Assembly: GCA_029268325.1 (NCBI GenBank)
Contig: JAJUGC010000129.1
Span: 1-6,529, forward strand
Direction: 5' to 3'
Length of the DNA stretch: 6,529 bases
From: Gammaproteobacteria bacterium
GTDB lineage: Bacteria; Pseudomonadota; Gammaproteobacteria; Pseudomonadales; Oleiphilaceae
The position numbers and the translations under genes were made by a program. The notes beneath the pieces are model-generated. The model was given only the letters and a program-made list of their open reading frames with translations. It was not told the DNA's origin and did no database searches. How positions within the stretch are numbered: position 1 is the stretch's first letter; every line of letters starts with the position of its first letter. This document shows positions 1 through 6,390 of this stretch, piece by piece.

Positions 1-551
1 ATGGCCTTGGCCTTCTTCACTCCTGTTAGGGCTAGCTTGACTGGCGTGGCACAGGAGTAACACCTGCCCTTCCTGCACTTGCGCCACTTCCGCGCGGAGG
101 AAGCCTCCTTGGTCAACAGCGACCTCACAGATCTTCTGTAACAGTTCCCGGCTTTCCTGGCCCTGATTAATGGCTCGGCTGCAAAGACTCCAAAAGCAGT
201 GAAGCCGGGTCAGATGGTCAACACTGGTGATACGCTGGAAGGAATCCCGGGTCTGGGACCGGGCCATCAGAACCAGCAGGACAAGGCCACTGACTAGGAG
301 AATGCCCCCTGCCCCCACTCCCAAGCGGTACGCGAGGCTTGCCCGCCCTGTAAGAAAGCAGTCAGCGACGGGATCAACTCCATTCCCGTCACCATCACAA
401 CGGCACCGACGGCCAAAGTCACCAGGCCACTGGCCAGGGCTACGAGCGGCCGACGCCGGCCCTTAGCCAAGGTTTGGACTGAATAGACAAGCACCATCAT
501 CCATACCAAAAAGACGACGGCATCCAGACTAAGTTGGAACACAACGGACAT
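1..551 (-). pseudogene. Membrane sensor with GAF-like domain, frame-disrupted and cut by the window edge
   Basis: This is the 5' part of a membrane-bound signalling protein. The chosen start is the ATG at 551-549, preceded by a GGAAGA ribosome site; a TTG 13 codons upstream is less likely. The first frame encodes two hydrophobic helices (about residues 5-30 and 38-62) and stops at 296-294. From about position 315 down to position 1 a second minus frame has no stop. It reads a third helix (GGILLVSGLVLLVLM), a short linker, then LTRLHCFWSLCSRAINQGQ and LLQKICEVAVDQGGF, which resemble the opening of a GAF domain as found in c-di-GMP enzymes and histidine kinases. One extra base anywhere between about 305 and 372 joins the frames; candidate sites are the C5 runs at 305-309 and 312-316 and the GGG at 370-372. 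The output domain lies outside the window. It may be a true pseudogene, a phase-variable gene or a sequencing error. The gene's existence is fairly sure, its status is not. Confidence 0.68.
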
Positions 552-748
552 AAAAGTCTTCCGAATCCGGCAATCGCAGAGCCCGCACAAGCGGCGTTAT
601 TATTCGCGTAGTCTTCTCAGCTTAGCACGGACTAACTTATTTATGATGAAAACGTCACAATTTTTTGACCGCGCCTAGCCAGGGCTTTTTGATTCTTCCT
701 GACTTCTAGCCCTTCCTTTAAATAAGGGCGCCACTTGTAAGAGCTGGC

Positions 749-775
749 TTCAGAAAAGCACCGTTATGGTACAAT
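749..775 (+). promoter_or_regulatory. Candidate promoter for the pterin synthase-like gene
   Basis: The -10-like TACAAT at 770-775 (5 of 6 to consensus) lies about 80 bases before the start codon. The best -35 partner, TTCAGA at 749-754, is weak, with a 15-base spacer. An alternative is TTGACC at 665-670 with TTTGAT at 688-693, spaced 17. The rest of the 302-base gap at 552-853 shows no open frame I would defend, no convincing terminator and no clear minus-strand promoter for the divergent sensor. Assignment is by eye only. Confidence 0.35.
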
Positions 776-853
776 GGCCGGCCCATTCCCAAATGGGTCG
801 CCCCATTTTCACCCTGGTACGCAAGTCCACTCAGGCAAACAAGGTTATCTTCG

Positions 854-1702
854 ATGAATCTGCTATTCGTACGTCACCTGACCGTAATCGACTTTTCTTT
901 CCTGCACCCAGACCGGGGCCTGGTGGGTGAAAGCTGGATTGTCGATGTGGAACTTGAAGGTGAGCTCAACGAGCAAGGCATGGTCTTCGACTTCTCCCAC
1001 GTCAAACGGGTCATCAAAGCCGGAATCGACCAGTTCATCGATCACAAGCTGGTTGTCCCTACCCAGCTGCCCAAGCTTGCCGTTGAGCAGGAAAGCGACC
1101 AGGTCCACCTGCGACTTGAATTACCCCATGGTGAAATTGGCCACGCCTCCCCCGCCCAAGCACTTGCCTTGCTGGATATTGCCGAGGTTACGCCGGAGCA
1201 AGTCGCGCCAGTGCTAGCTACTTACCTGAAAGAGTTGCTACCGGACAATGTGCGCCAAGTGCACCTTCAGCTTCGGCCCGAAGCCATTGACGGCGCCTTT
1301 TACCAGTACAGCCACGGGCTGAAGAAGCACGATGGAAACTGCCAGCGCATTGCCCATGGTCACCGCTCCCGCATCGAAATTCTGAAAGATGGCAAGCGCT
1401 GTCCGGATCTTGAGCAACAGTGGGCGGAAACCTGGCGCGATATCTATATTGCCACCCGGGAAGACCAGACTGCGGTTGTCTCCGTCGACGGAGTCGAGCA
1501 CCTAGAATTCCGCTACCAGGCCAACCAGGGCTCGTTCTACCTGCGCCTGCCCCGGCAGCAGGTGTACATGATCGACACCGACTCCACTGTGGAGTGGATT
1601 GCCCAACACATTGCCCAAAGCCTCAAGCAACAGGCACCGGATAGTCAGATCCAGGTGCGGGCCTATGAAGGTGTGGACAAAGGTTCTATTGCTGTCGCTT
1701 AA
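854..1702 (+). CDS. Tandem-domain 6-pyruvoyl/6-carboxytetrahydropterin synthase-like protein
   Basis: A cytosolic 282-residue protein of the PTPS/QueD family, about twice the usual 120-150 residues because it carries two T-fold domains in tandem. PTPS-family enzymes are zinc enzymes acting on dihydroneopterin triphosphate, for queuosine (QueD) or biopterin-type products. The first half (about 1-145) has the GMVFDFSHVK motif at 42-51 and the catalytic-type Asp63-His64 (IDHK), but lacks the Cys/HGH zinc-site motif. The second half (about 148-282) has candidate zinc ligands His154, His168 and His170 (HGHR), the candidate catalytic Cys163, and a pterin-anchoring-type Glu272 near the C-terminus, but no recognisable DF..LK or LDH motif. 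The halves appear complementary. The ATG has AAGG nine bases upstream. It lies alone between the divergent sensor and the sulP leader, with no other queuosine or folate gene in view, so the exact product is unknown. Family membership is likely; calling it a true QueD is not justified. Confidence 0.85.
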   Translation: MNLLFVRHLTVIDFSFLHPDRGLVGESWIVDVELEGELNEQGMVFDFSHVKRVIKAGIDQFIDHKLVVPTQLPKLAVEQESDQVHLRLELPHGEIGHASPAQALALLDIAEVTPEQVAPVLATYLKELLPDNVRQVHLQLRPEAIDGAFYQYSHGLKKHDGNCQRIAHGHRSRIEILKDGKRCPDLEQQWAETWRDIYIATREDQTAVVSVDGVEHLEFRYQANQGSFYLRLPRQQVYMIDTDSTVEWIAQHIAQSLKQQAPDSQIQVRAYEGVDKGSIAVA

Positions 1703-1705
1703 AGT

Positions 1706-1733
1706 TTGAGCGCCCTGCTTGCTTGCCTATCAT
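1706..1733 (+). promoter_or_regulatory. Candidate sigma-70 promoter for the SulP gene
   Basis: TTGAGC at 1706-1711 and TATCAT at 1728-1733, spaced 16, match the sigma-70 consensus at 4 and 5 of 6 positions. Transcription would start near 1740, giving a leader of about 175 bases that includes the hairpin at 1744-1767. Found by eye; a promoter nearer the gene cannot be excluded. Confidence 0.3.
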
Positions 1734-1743
1734 CTCTTTAGAC

Positions 1744-1767
1744 ATTGCAGCCTGACCGGGCTGCAAT
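1744..1767 (+). terminator. Perfect 9-bp hairpin after the pterin synthase-like gene
   Basis: ATTGCAGCC at 1744-1752 pairs perfectly with GGCTGCAAT at 1759-1767 around a six-base loop, 41 bases after the stop codon of the preceding gene. The position suits a transcription terminator, but only CTTC follows rather than a run of T, so intrinsic termination would be weak. It could instead be a stem at the 5' end of the SulP transcript. Confidence 0.45.
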
Positions 1768-1807
1768 CTTCACCGCCATGTCAGAAAGGATTTCTCGGCT
1801 ATCCAGG

Positions 1808-1827
1808 GAGGGGCCCTATGAGGGGCC
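1808..1827 (+). repeat. Short GC-rich direct and inverted repeat in the sulP leader
   Basis: GAGGGGCC occurs twice, at 1808-1815 and 1820-1827. Within it, GGCCCT (1812-1817) can fold back on AGGGGCC (1821-1827) over an ATG loop with one bulged G. It lies about 90 bases upstream of the SulP start codon. It may be a protein or RNA structure site, or chance in GC-rich DNA. Confidence 0.3.
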
Positions 1828-1914
1828 AGGCACAAACAAGTAAGCCATCAAACAACCTAGCCACACCTCGAACTTTAAGCACAACTTCAGAGATTTCATT
1901 AAGGTTATTACTGG

Positions 1915-3654
1915 ATGCTCAAGCAGTACCTGCCCTTCCTCACCTGGCTTCCCCAATATAACCGGGCTACCTTGTCTGCCGATCTGGTGGCTGCGGCGAT
2001 TGTCACCATCTTGATGATTCCCCAATCCCTGGCCTATGCATTCCTGGCCGGGCTACCCGCCGAGATGGGACTCTACGCCAGCATTCTGCCCCTTGTGGCC
2101 TATTGCCTGTTCGGCACCAGCCGCACCTTATCGGTCGGCCCCGCGGCCATCATAGCCCTGATGTCTGCTGCGGGAGCCAGCACCATTGCCACGCCGGGCT
2201 CGCCGGAGTTCATCACCGCATCCATCGCCCTCGCGTTTCTGTCTGGCCTGATCCTTTGTCTTATGGGGCTACTACGCCTGGGTTTCATGGCCAACTTTCT
2301 GAGCCATCCGGTAATTTCCGGCTTTGTCACGGCTTCCGCCATCATCATTGCCATCGGTCAGCTTGGTGCTCTGCTTGGTATCCAGGTGTCGGGCACCAAC
2401 CTTCCAGCAATGATCCATGGGCTTATTCTTGAGTTGCCCAACCTGCATCTGCCAACTCTGGCGGTTGGAAGCGCAGCCTTGGCGATTCTGCTTTGGTGTC
2501 GGCGCTGGCTGGCACGGACCCTGATCCGCCTGGGCCTGAGCGGGAAAACTGCGGCGCTTTTAGCTAAAACAGGCCCTATCCTCGCAGTCATTATCACCAG
2601 TCTGGCAGTCTGGTGGCTGGAGCTGTCGGAGGCTGGCGTAAAAGTGGTTGGAGAGTTCGACGGCTCATTGCCGGGTCTTGTATTGCCCGCCGTTGACCTG
2701 GAGCTGTGGAAAGCCTTGCTGGTACCGGCCTTGCTGATTAGCCTGGTGGGTTTTGTCGAGTCTGTGTCCATGGCCCAGACTCTGGCCGCCAAACGCCGCC
2801 AACGAATCGACCCAGACCAGGAACTGATAGGTTTGGGAGCTGCCAACCTGGGTGCAGCAATTTCCTGCGGATTTTCCGTGACAGGCAGCTTTTCCCGCTC
2901 CGTGGTCAATTTTGACGCGGGAGCCGAAACCCCGGCCGCCGGCGCTTTCGCGGCGGTCGGCGTTGCCCTGGCGATACTTTTTCTTGCGCCCCTGATGGCG
3001 CTGCTACCACAAACCACCTTGGCCGCCACCATTATTGTCGCCATCCTGTCCTTGGTGGACATCGCGGGCATCAAACGTTATTGGTCCTACTCCAAGAAGG
3101 ATTTTTTCGCTTTGATGGGAACCCTGGCCATCACGCTATTGGTCAGCATTGAAGTCGGTATTCTGTCGGGTATCGGCCTCTCCCTCGCCCTTTACCTGTA
3201 CCAGACCAGCCGTCCCCACACTGCCGTTGTGGGTCAAATCCCGGGTACGGAACATTTTCGCAACATCAACCGCCACCAGGTAGAGACCGATCCCCATATC
3301 CTGCTGTTCCGGATTGACGAAGGCCTGTTCTTCGCCAACAGCCGGTTCCTGGAAGACCGCCTCTACACCCTGGTTTTCCAAAACCCCAACCTCACCGACA
3401 TGGTGCTGATCTGCTCCGCCATCAACTATATTGACGGCTCGGCCCTAGAAAGCCTGGAGGCAATCAATCAGCGCCTGAAGGATTCAGGGGTGCGGCTGCA
3501 CTTGTCTGAAGTGAAGGGGCCCGTGATGGATCGCCTGCAGCGGACCTCATTCCCAGAGCACCTGAGTGGCGAGATTTTCCTCACCACCTATGGCGCCTGG
3601 CGCACCCTTCGGGAACGGTCAGCAAATGCTAACCGCGAAGAGCGCTCTACTTAA
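1915..3654 (+). CDS. SulP family inorganic anion transporter with C-terminal STAS domain
   Basis: A 579-residue inner-membrane transporter of the SulP/SLC26 family, of normal length for bacterial members. Family substrates include sulfate, bicarbonate, dicarboxylates and other anions; the substrate here cannot be read from sequence. The N-terminal signature runs from Pro36 to Ser56 (PQSLAYAFLAGLP then GLYAS), followed by GTSRTLSVGP at 67-76. The second family signature spans Gly279 to Arg295 (GFVESVSMAQTLAAKRR), with DPDQELIGLG at 299-308 and TGSFSRS at 323-329. About 11-14 membrane helices fill residues 20-430. The cytoplasmic STAS domain (about 455-560) has IDGSA at 506-510, the loop that carries the phosphorylatable serine in STAS relatives. 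The ATG has AAGG 10 bases upstream. No partner transporter subunit is adjacent. A sulfur link is suggested only by the Blh-type hydrolase 2.7 kb downstream. Confidence 0.95.
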   Translation: MLKQYLPFLTWLPQYNRATLSADLVAAAIVTILMIPQSLAYAFLAGLPAEMGLYASILPLVAYCLFGTSRTLSVGPAAIIALMSAAGASTIATPGSPEFITASIALAFLSGLILCLMGLLRLGFMANFLSHPVISGFVTASAIIIAIGQLGALLGIQVSGTNLPAMIHGLILELPNLHLPTLAVGSAALAILLWCRRWLARTLIRLGLSGKTAALLAKTGPILAVIITSLAVWWLELSEAGVKVVGEFDGSLPGLVLPAVDLELWKALLVPALLISLVGFVESVSMAQTLAAKRRQRIDPDQELIGLGAANLGAAISCGFSVTGSFSRSVVNFDAGAETPAAGAFAAVGVALAILFLAPLMALLPQTTLAATIIVAILSLVDIAGIKRYWSYSKKDFFALMGTLAITLLVSIEVGILSGIGLSLALYLYQTSRPHTAVVGQIPGTEHFRNINRHQVETDPHILLFRIDEGLFFANSRFLEDRLYTLVFQNPNLTDMVLICSAINYIDGSALESLEAINQRLKDSGVRLHLSEVKGPVMDRLQRTSFPEHLSGEIFLTTYGAWRTLRERSANANREERST

Positions 3655-3670
3655 GGCTAGCTGCCTTGAG
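3650..3670 (+). terminator. Hairpin overlapping the SulP stop codon
   Basis: CTTAAGGC at 3650-3657 pairs with GCCTTGAG at 3663-3670 (8 bp, one G-T wobble, five-base loop), enclosing the TAA stop of the transporter gene. No T run follows, so it is at best a weak terminator or a transcript 3'-end stabiliser. Confidence 0.3.
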
Positions 3671-3694
3671 CCAGAAACCGATACAAAACAAGCC

Positions 3695-3722
3695 TATACA
3701 AAAGGCAAATTCGCCCTATACT
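3695..3722 (+). promoter_or_regulatory. Candidate promoter for the diguanylate cyclase gene
   Basis: TATACA at 3695-3700 and TATACT at 3717-3722, spaced 16, match the sigma-70 -35 and -10 at 4 and 5 of 6 positions. Transcription would begin near 3729, about 55 bases before the start codon and just before the inverted repeat at 3742-3757. The octamer ATACAAAA occurs at both 3681-3688 and 3696-3703. Confidence 0.4.
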
Positions 3723-3741
3723 GGGGGTCACGCTGGGAGGG

Positions 3742-3757
3742 GCAAGCACTTGCTTGC
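3742..3757. repeat. Perfect inverted repeat GCAAGCA-CT-TGCTTGC in the cyclase leader
   Basis: Seven-base arms with a two-base centre form a perfect dyad 26 bases upstream of the cyclase start codon and just downstream of the predicted transcription start. The near-zero spacer suits a dimeric regulator's operator better than an RNA hairpin. I do not recognise the binding protein. Confidence 0.45.
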
Positions 3758-3783
3758 AGCTGTACCTTGATGCAGTAGGCGTT

Positions 3784-5634
3784 ATGACAATAAGAATCCT
3801 GCTTAAACTGCTGGCTGTTTGTGGGCTCCTGATTGTGCCCAGCGCCTACGCACAAACACTCTCCATCCTCCCGGATACGCAACAACTGGTGCTGGGCCCT
3901 TACCTGGAATACCTGGAAGACGCCTCCGGCAGCTATCAAATCGATGACCTGCTCCAAGCCGGCTCAGCCCACCCCTGGCAGAAATCCGACCAGAAAATCC
4001 TCAACTTCGGCTATACGGATTCTGTGTACTGGGTGCGGCTCACCCTGAACCAGGCGGGTACGCAGCCCCAACGCTATTGGCTTGAAGTGGCCTATCCCGC
4101 CCTGGACCATATCCAGCTCTACATTGTCCGCCCAGGGCAGTCGCCCCAGTTAATTGAGGTAGGCGATCGCCTTCCATACCAGCAGCGACTCGTGGACCAC
4201 CCGAGCTTTCTATTTCCCTTCGAAGCGGTACCAGGTGAGGACGCCAGCCTTTATCTGCGTGTAGCAACCAGTTCCTCCCTGCAGATTCCATTTACCCTGT
4301 GGCGCGGGGAAGCCTTTATCCAAAAGGATTACGAGCGCACGGTAGGGATTTCGATCTTTATCGGCATCATGCTGGTGATGGCGGCATACAACTTCCTGCT
4401 CTTTATCTCCGTTCGGGAAGCCAGCTATTTCTATTATGTTATGTACGCCCTCTCCATGGTCGGGCTGACTGCCGGGATCGAAGGCATTACCTTCAAATTT
4501 CTCTGGCCCGGACAACCGGCCTGGAACGACCCCTTCCTCGTCCTCGCGCTAAGCGGCATGGTGCTGTTCCCATGTCTGTTCACCCGCAGCTTTCTCAACA
4601 TGTCCAAAGCCCGCCCCCAGCTTTCATGGCTTTTGCTGTTGCTTGCCGGGCTGTCCATCCTGACCGCTGTGGGTTCCTTTGTGCTGGACTATCGGCTCAT
4701 GATGGTAACCACCATGCTGCTGACCATGGTCAGCATCGTCATCAATTTCATCTCGGGAGTTGTCCGCTGGTACGACGGCTACTACGCCGCCCGCTATTAC
4801 AACCTGGCGTGGAGCTTTATCCTGGGCGGCGGCATGATCATGGCCCTCGGCAAACTTGGTTTCCTGCCCCGCACTTGGCTCACTGAGCATGCCGGTCAGA
4901 TTGGCGCAGCCCTCGAAATCCTGCTGCTCTCCTTCGCCCTGGCCAACCGCATGAACTACGAGCGCAAGACGCGGGAAGCTGCCCAACAGGAGTCGGCCGA
5001 AGCCCAGAGGAAATTGCTGCAGATGCAGATCAAGCTCAACCAGGATCTTGACCGGCTCATTCAGGCCCGCACCAGCGAACTGGAAAAGGCCAACGAAAGG
5101 CTTCAGGAAATGAGCATCACTGATGAGCTCACTCAACTTCGCAACCGGCGCTTCTTTGATCAGAACTATTCAAAGGAATACATGCTCGCCCATCGCAACC
5201 GCTGGCCGATTGCTGTCCTCATGATCGATATTGATCACTTCAAGGAACTCAATGATACCCACGGTCACCTGACCGGCGATTTGTGCTTGGCCAAGGCAGG
5301 CGAACTGATTGGCCAGAGCATCCAACGTCCATCCGACTTGGCGGCGCGCTATGGGGGCGAAGAGTTTATCGTGCTGATGCCCAACACCGACGAGCAAGGC
5401 GCCCTGCACGTTGCCGAGAATATCCTCCAGGCCTTTCGGCGTACTGAGGTCACCTATGGGGAAAAAACCATCAGAATGACAGTCAGTATTGGCGTTGCCT
5501 GCCAGGTTCCGGATGACAGCAAGCCCGAGAACCTGCTCAAACTTGCCGACAACCACCTGTACCAGGCCAAAGCCCAGGGACGCAATCAGGTAGTCTGGCA
5601 ATGTAGCAATCCCTCAGCTTCATCCATGAACTGA
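3784..5634 (+). CDS. Periplasmic-sensing 7TMR-DISM diguanylate cyclase
   Basis: A 616-residue inner-membrane enzyme expected to make cyclic di-GMP from two GTP. The ATG at 3784 is preferred over an in-frame TTG at 3754 because it gives a clean signal peptide (residues 1-23, ending SAYA). Domains in order: periplasmic 7TMR-DISMED2 ligand-binding domain (about 30-170), seven-helix 7TMR-DISM membrane domain (about 183-388, ending LLSFALANRMNYERK), coiled coil (about 391-443), and GGDEF domain (about 443-605). The GGDEF domain has DELTQLRNRRFF from Asp447, metal-binding-type Asp482 in MIDIDHFKELND, the active GGEEF at 524-528, and the product-inhibition site RPSD at 515-518, five residues before it, so it should be active and feedback-inhibited. 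There is no EAL domain. The periplasmic ligand is unknown; the family is thought to bind carbohydrate-like or other small ligands. The 129-base gap after the SulP gene suggests its own promoter; it converges with the heme protein gene. Confidence 0.95.
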   Translation: MTIRILLKLLAVCGLLIVPSAYAQTLSILPDTQQLVLGPYLEYLEDASGSYQIDDLLQAGSAHPWQKSDQKILNFGYTDSVYWVRLTLNQAGTQPQRYWLEVAYPALDHIQLYIVRPGQSPQLIEVGDRLPYQQRLVDHPSFLFPFEAVPGEDASLYLRVATSSSLQIPFTLWRGEAFIQKDYERTVGISIFIGIMLVMAAYNFLLFISVREASYFYYVMYALSMVGLTAGIEGITFKFLWPGQPAWNDPFLVLALSGMVLFPCLFTRSFLNMSKARPQLSWLLLLLAGLSILTAVGSFVLDYRLMMVTTMLLTMVSIVINFISGVVRWYDGYYAARYYNLAWSFILGGGMIMALGKLGFLPRTWLTEHAGQIGAALEILLLSFALANRMNYERKTREAAQQESAEAQRKLLQMQIKLNQDLDRLIQARTSELEKANERLQEMSITDELTQLRNRRFFDQNYSKEYMLAHRNRWPIAVLMIDIDHFKELNDTHGHLTGDLCLAKAGELIGQSIQRPSDLAARYGGEEFIVLMPNTDEQGALHVAENILQAFRRTEVTYGEKTIRMTVSIGVACQVPDDSKPENLLKLADNHLYQAKAQGRNQVVWQCSNPSASSMN

Positions 5635-5655
5635 ACAACAATTACGAATTACCCT

Positions 5656-5685
5656 GGGGCCGCCCTTGCCTAGCGGGCAGGCTCC
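5656..5685. terminator. Imperfect hairpin between convergent genes
   Basis: GGGGCC at 5656-5661 pairs with GGCTCC at 5680-5685, and GCCC at 5662-5665 with GGGC at 5675-5678. One A (5679) is bulged, one pair is a G-T wobble and the loop is nine bases. It starts 21 bases past the cyclase stop and covers the last codons of the opposing gene. T runs are poor on both sides, so a shared terminator is only a possibility. Confidence 0.35.
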
Positions 5686-6278
5686 TTGTTGATGTTCCTC
5701 AGCGTCAAGGTAAAGGCGCCACGCAAATCACCGACCCGGTACCCTACGGCCCGATCCTGCGGGTAGTGTTCTTGTAGGGTAGCTCGTACCTGGGGATCAA
5801 TTTTTTCTCCGTGGCACGCCAAACAGGGCTCACCCACCACTATCGCCTGCATATAACGATAATCCGCCCCAACCACTTCGCCAAAACTCAGCTCCTTGGC
5901 TGGTTTCCCTTGGGCGATCTCCTGCTGGAAATGCTGCAGGACTTTCTGTTCCCAGGCGTCCGGTGCATTGTTCGGGTTGCGCAACTTTAACGAGGTGCGT
6001 CCAATCTGCCATTCAGACTGGCTGTGCCGATCGGCAATTTGGGGCGCCATAAGCTGGCAGGCTTCCACCGCCTTGGGCGCCCCCTGGGCGCGGATCGCCT
6101 CCTGCACCGTTTCCAGCAACTGATTGGCAAAGGGTTGAATCCTGGCTTTGGCCTCGGCTTCCAGGTTGATTTCAGAGGCATCTAAACCATCTGCAACCAC
6201 GGCACTACTGGCCAGCATCAAAGACAAAACTCTTCCCCGGCCGGCTAGCCTGGCTAACACACCACAGACTTTTTTCAC
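5670..6278 (-). CDS. Secreted DUF3365/Tll0287-like heme c protein
   Basis: A 202-residue exported protein of the DUF3365 (Tll0287-like) family, whose members carry a PAS-like fold with covalently bound heme and occur alone or as sensor domains of signalling proteins. The start is a GTG at 6278 with AAGGA nine bases upstream. The N-terminus is basic (KK, R, RGR), then hydrophobic (VLSLMLASSAVVA), with likely signal cleavage near residue 29, so it should act in the periplasm. Features seen: Cys74 in VEACQLMAPQIA, a family-type conserved position; the single heme motif Cys152-Leu-Ala-Cys155-His156; and the C-terminal GYRVGDLRGAFTLTL. No membrane helix, HAMP or output domain follows, so this is the stand-alone form. 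It converges with the cyclase gene and diverges from the metallo-beta-lactamase-fold gene, with 112 bases between the start codons. A redox or gas-sensing role is inferred from the family; simple electron transfer is equally open. Confidence 0.88.
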   Translation of the reverse strand: MKKVCGVLARLAGRGRVLSLMLASSAVVADGLDASEINLEAEAKARIQPFANQLLETVQEAIRAQGAPKAVEACQLMAPQIADRHSQSEWQIGRTSLKLRNPNNAPDAWEQKVLQHFQQEIAQGKPAKELSFGEVVGADYRYMQAIVVGEPCLACHGEKIDPQVRATLQEHYPQDRAVGYRVGDLRGAFTLTLRNINKEPAR

Positions 6279-6287
6279 TGGTTGGTT

Positions 6288-6292
6288 TCCTT
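6288..6292 (-). promoter_or_regulatory. Ribosome binding site supporting the GTG start of the heme protein
   Basis: AAGGA, read on the minus strand, lies nine bases before the GTG at 6278-6276. No in-frame ATG near this point would keep the basic signal-peptide n-region, so this site decides the start. Confidence 0.6.
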
Positions 6293-6306
6293 AGATTCGG
6301 ATCTGG

Positions 6307-6336
6307 TTGACAAACTTTAAGGCATAAGGTTATACC
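6307..6336 (+). promoter_or_regulatory. Candidate promoter for the MBL-fold hydrolase gene, with overlapping minus-strand -10
   Basis: A perfect -35, TTGACA, at 6307-6312 is followed after 18 bases by TATACC at 6331-6336 (4 of 6). On the opposite strand the same stretch reads TATAAC (6334-6329), and TTGCCT (6385-6380) with TATAAG (6363-6358), spaced 16, is a second option for the divergent heme protein gene. The AT-rich 6337-6370 segment could hold an operator, but I found no convincing long palindrome. Confidence 0.5.
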
Positions 6337-6390
6337 TGTTATCTACATTAGCATACACTTATATTTGATTGGAACAGCGAGGCAATTCCC

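Noticed and set aside
1..60. ATG at position 1 with an open frame ending TAA at 58-60
   Set aside because: Only 19 codons and antisense to the GAF-like coding frame.
643..660. CRP-like site (minus strand TGTGA, N6, CATCA)
   Set aside because: Only one half matches the TGTGA-N6-TCACA consensus; the other half is poor.
671..700. Possible terminator at AGCC/GGCT before a T5 run
   Set aside because: The loop would be only two bases, or the stem three pairs, so no stable hairpin forms.
1719..1961. Small open frame of 80 codons in the sulP leader
   Set aside because: It runs into the start of the SulP gene in another frame, has no convincing ribosome site or domain, and covers the hairpin region.
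2358..3074. Long open frame (238 codons) on the minus strand
   Set aside because: It lies entirely inside the SulP gene on the opposite strand, has low-complexity Ala/Arg/Ser-rich composition and no recognisable domain; the plus-strand protein carries clear family signatures.
4299..4886. Open frame of 195 codons on the plus strand inside the cyclase gene
   Set aside because: It is an alternate frame of the seven-helix domain, rich in His, Arg and Pro as expected for a shadow frame, with no domain.
4624..5136. Open frame of 170 codons on the minus strand inside the cyclase gene
   Set aside because: Antisense to the membrane domain and coiled coil; no family resemblance.
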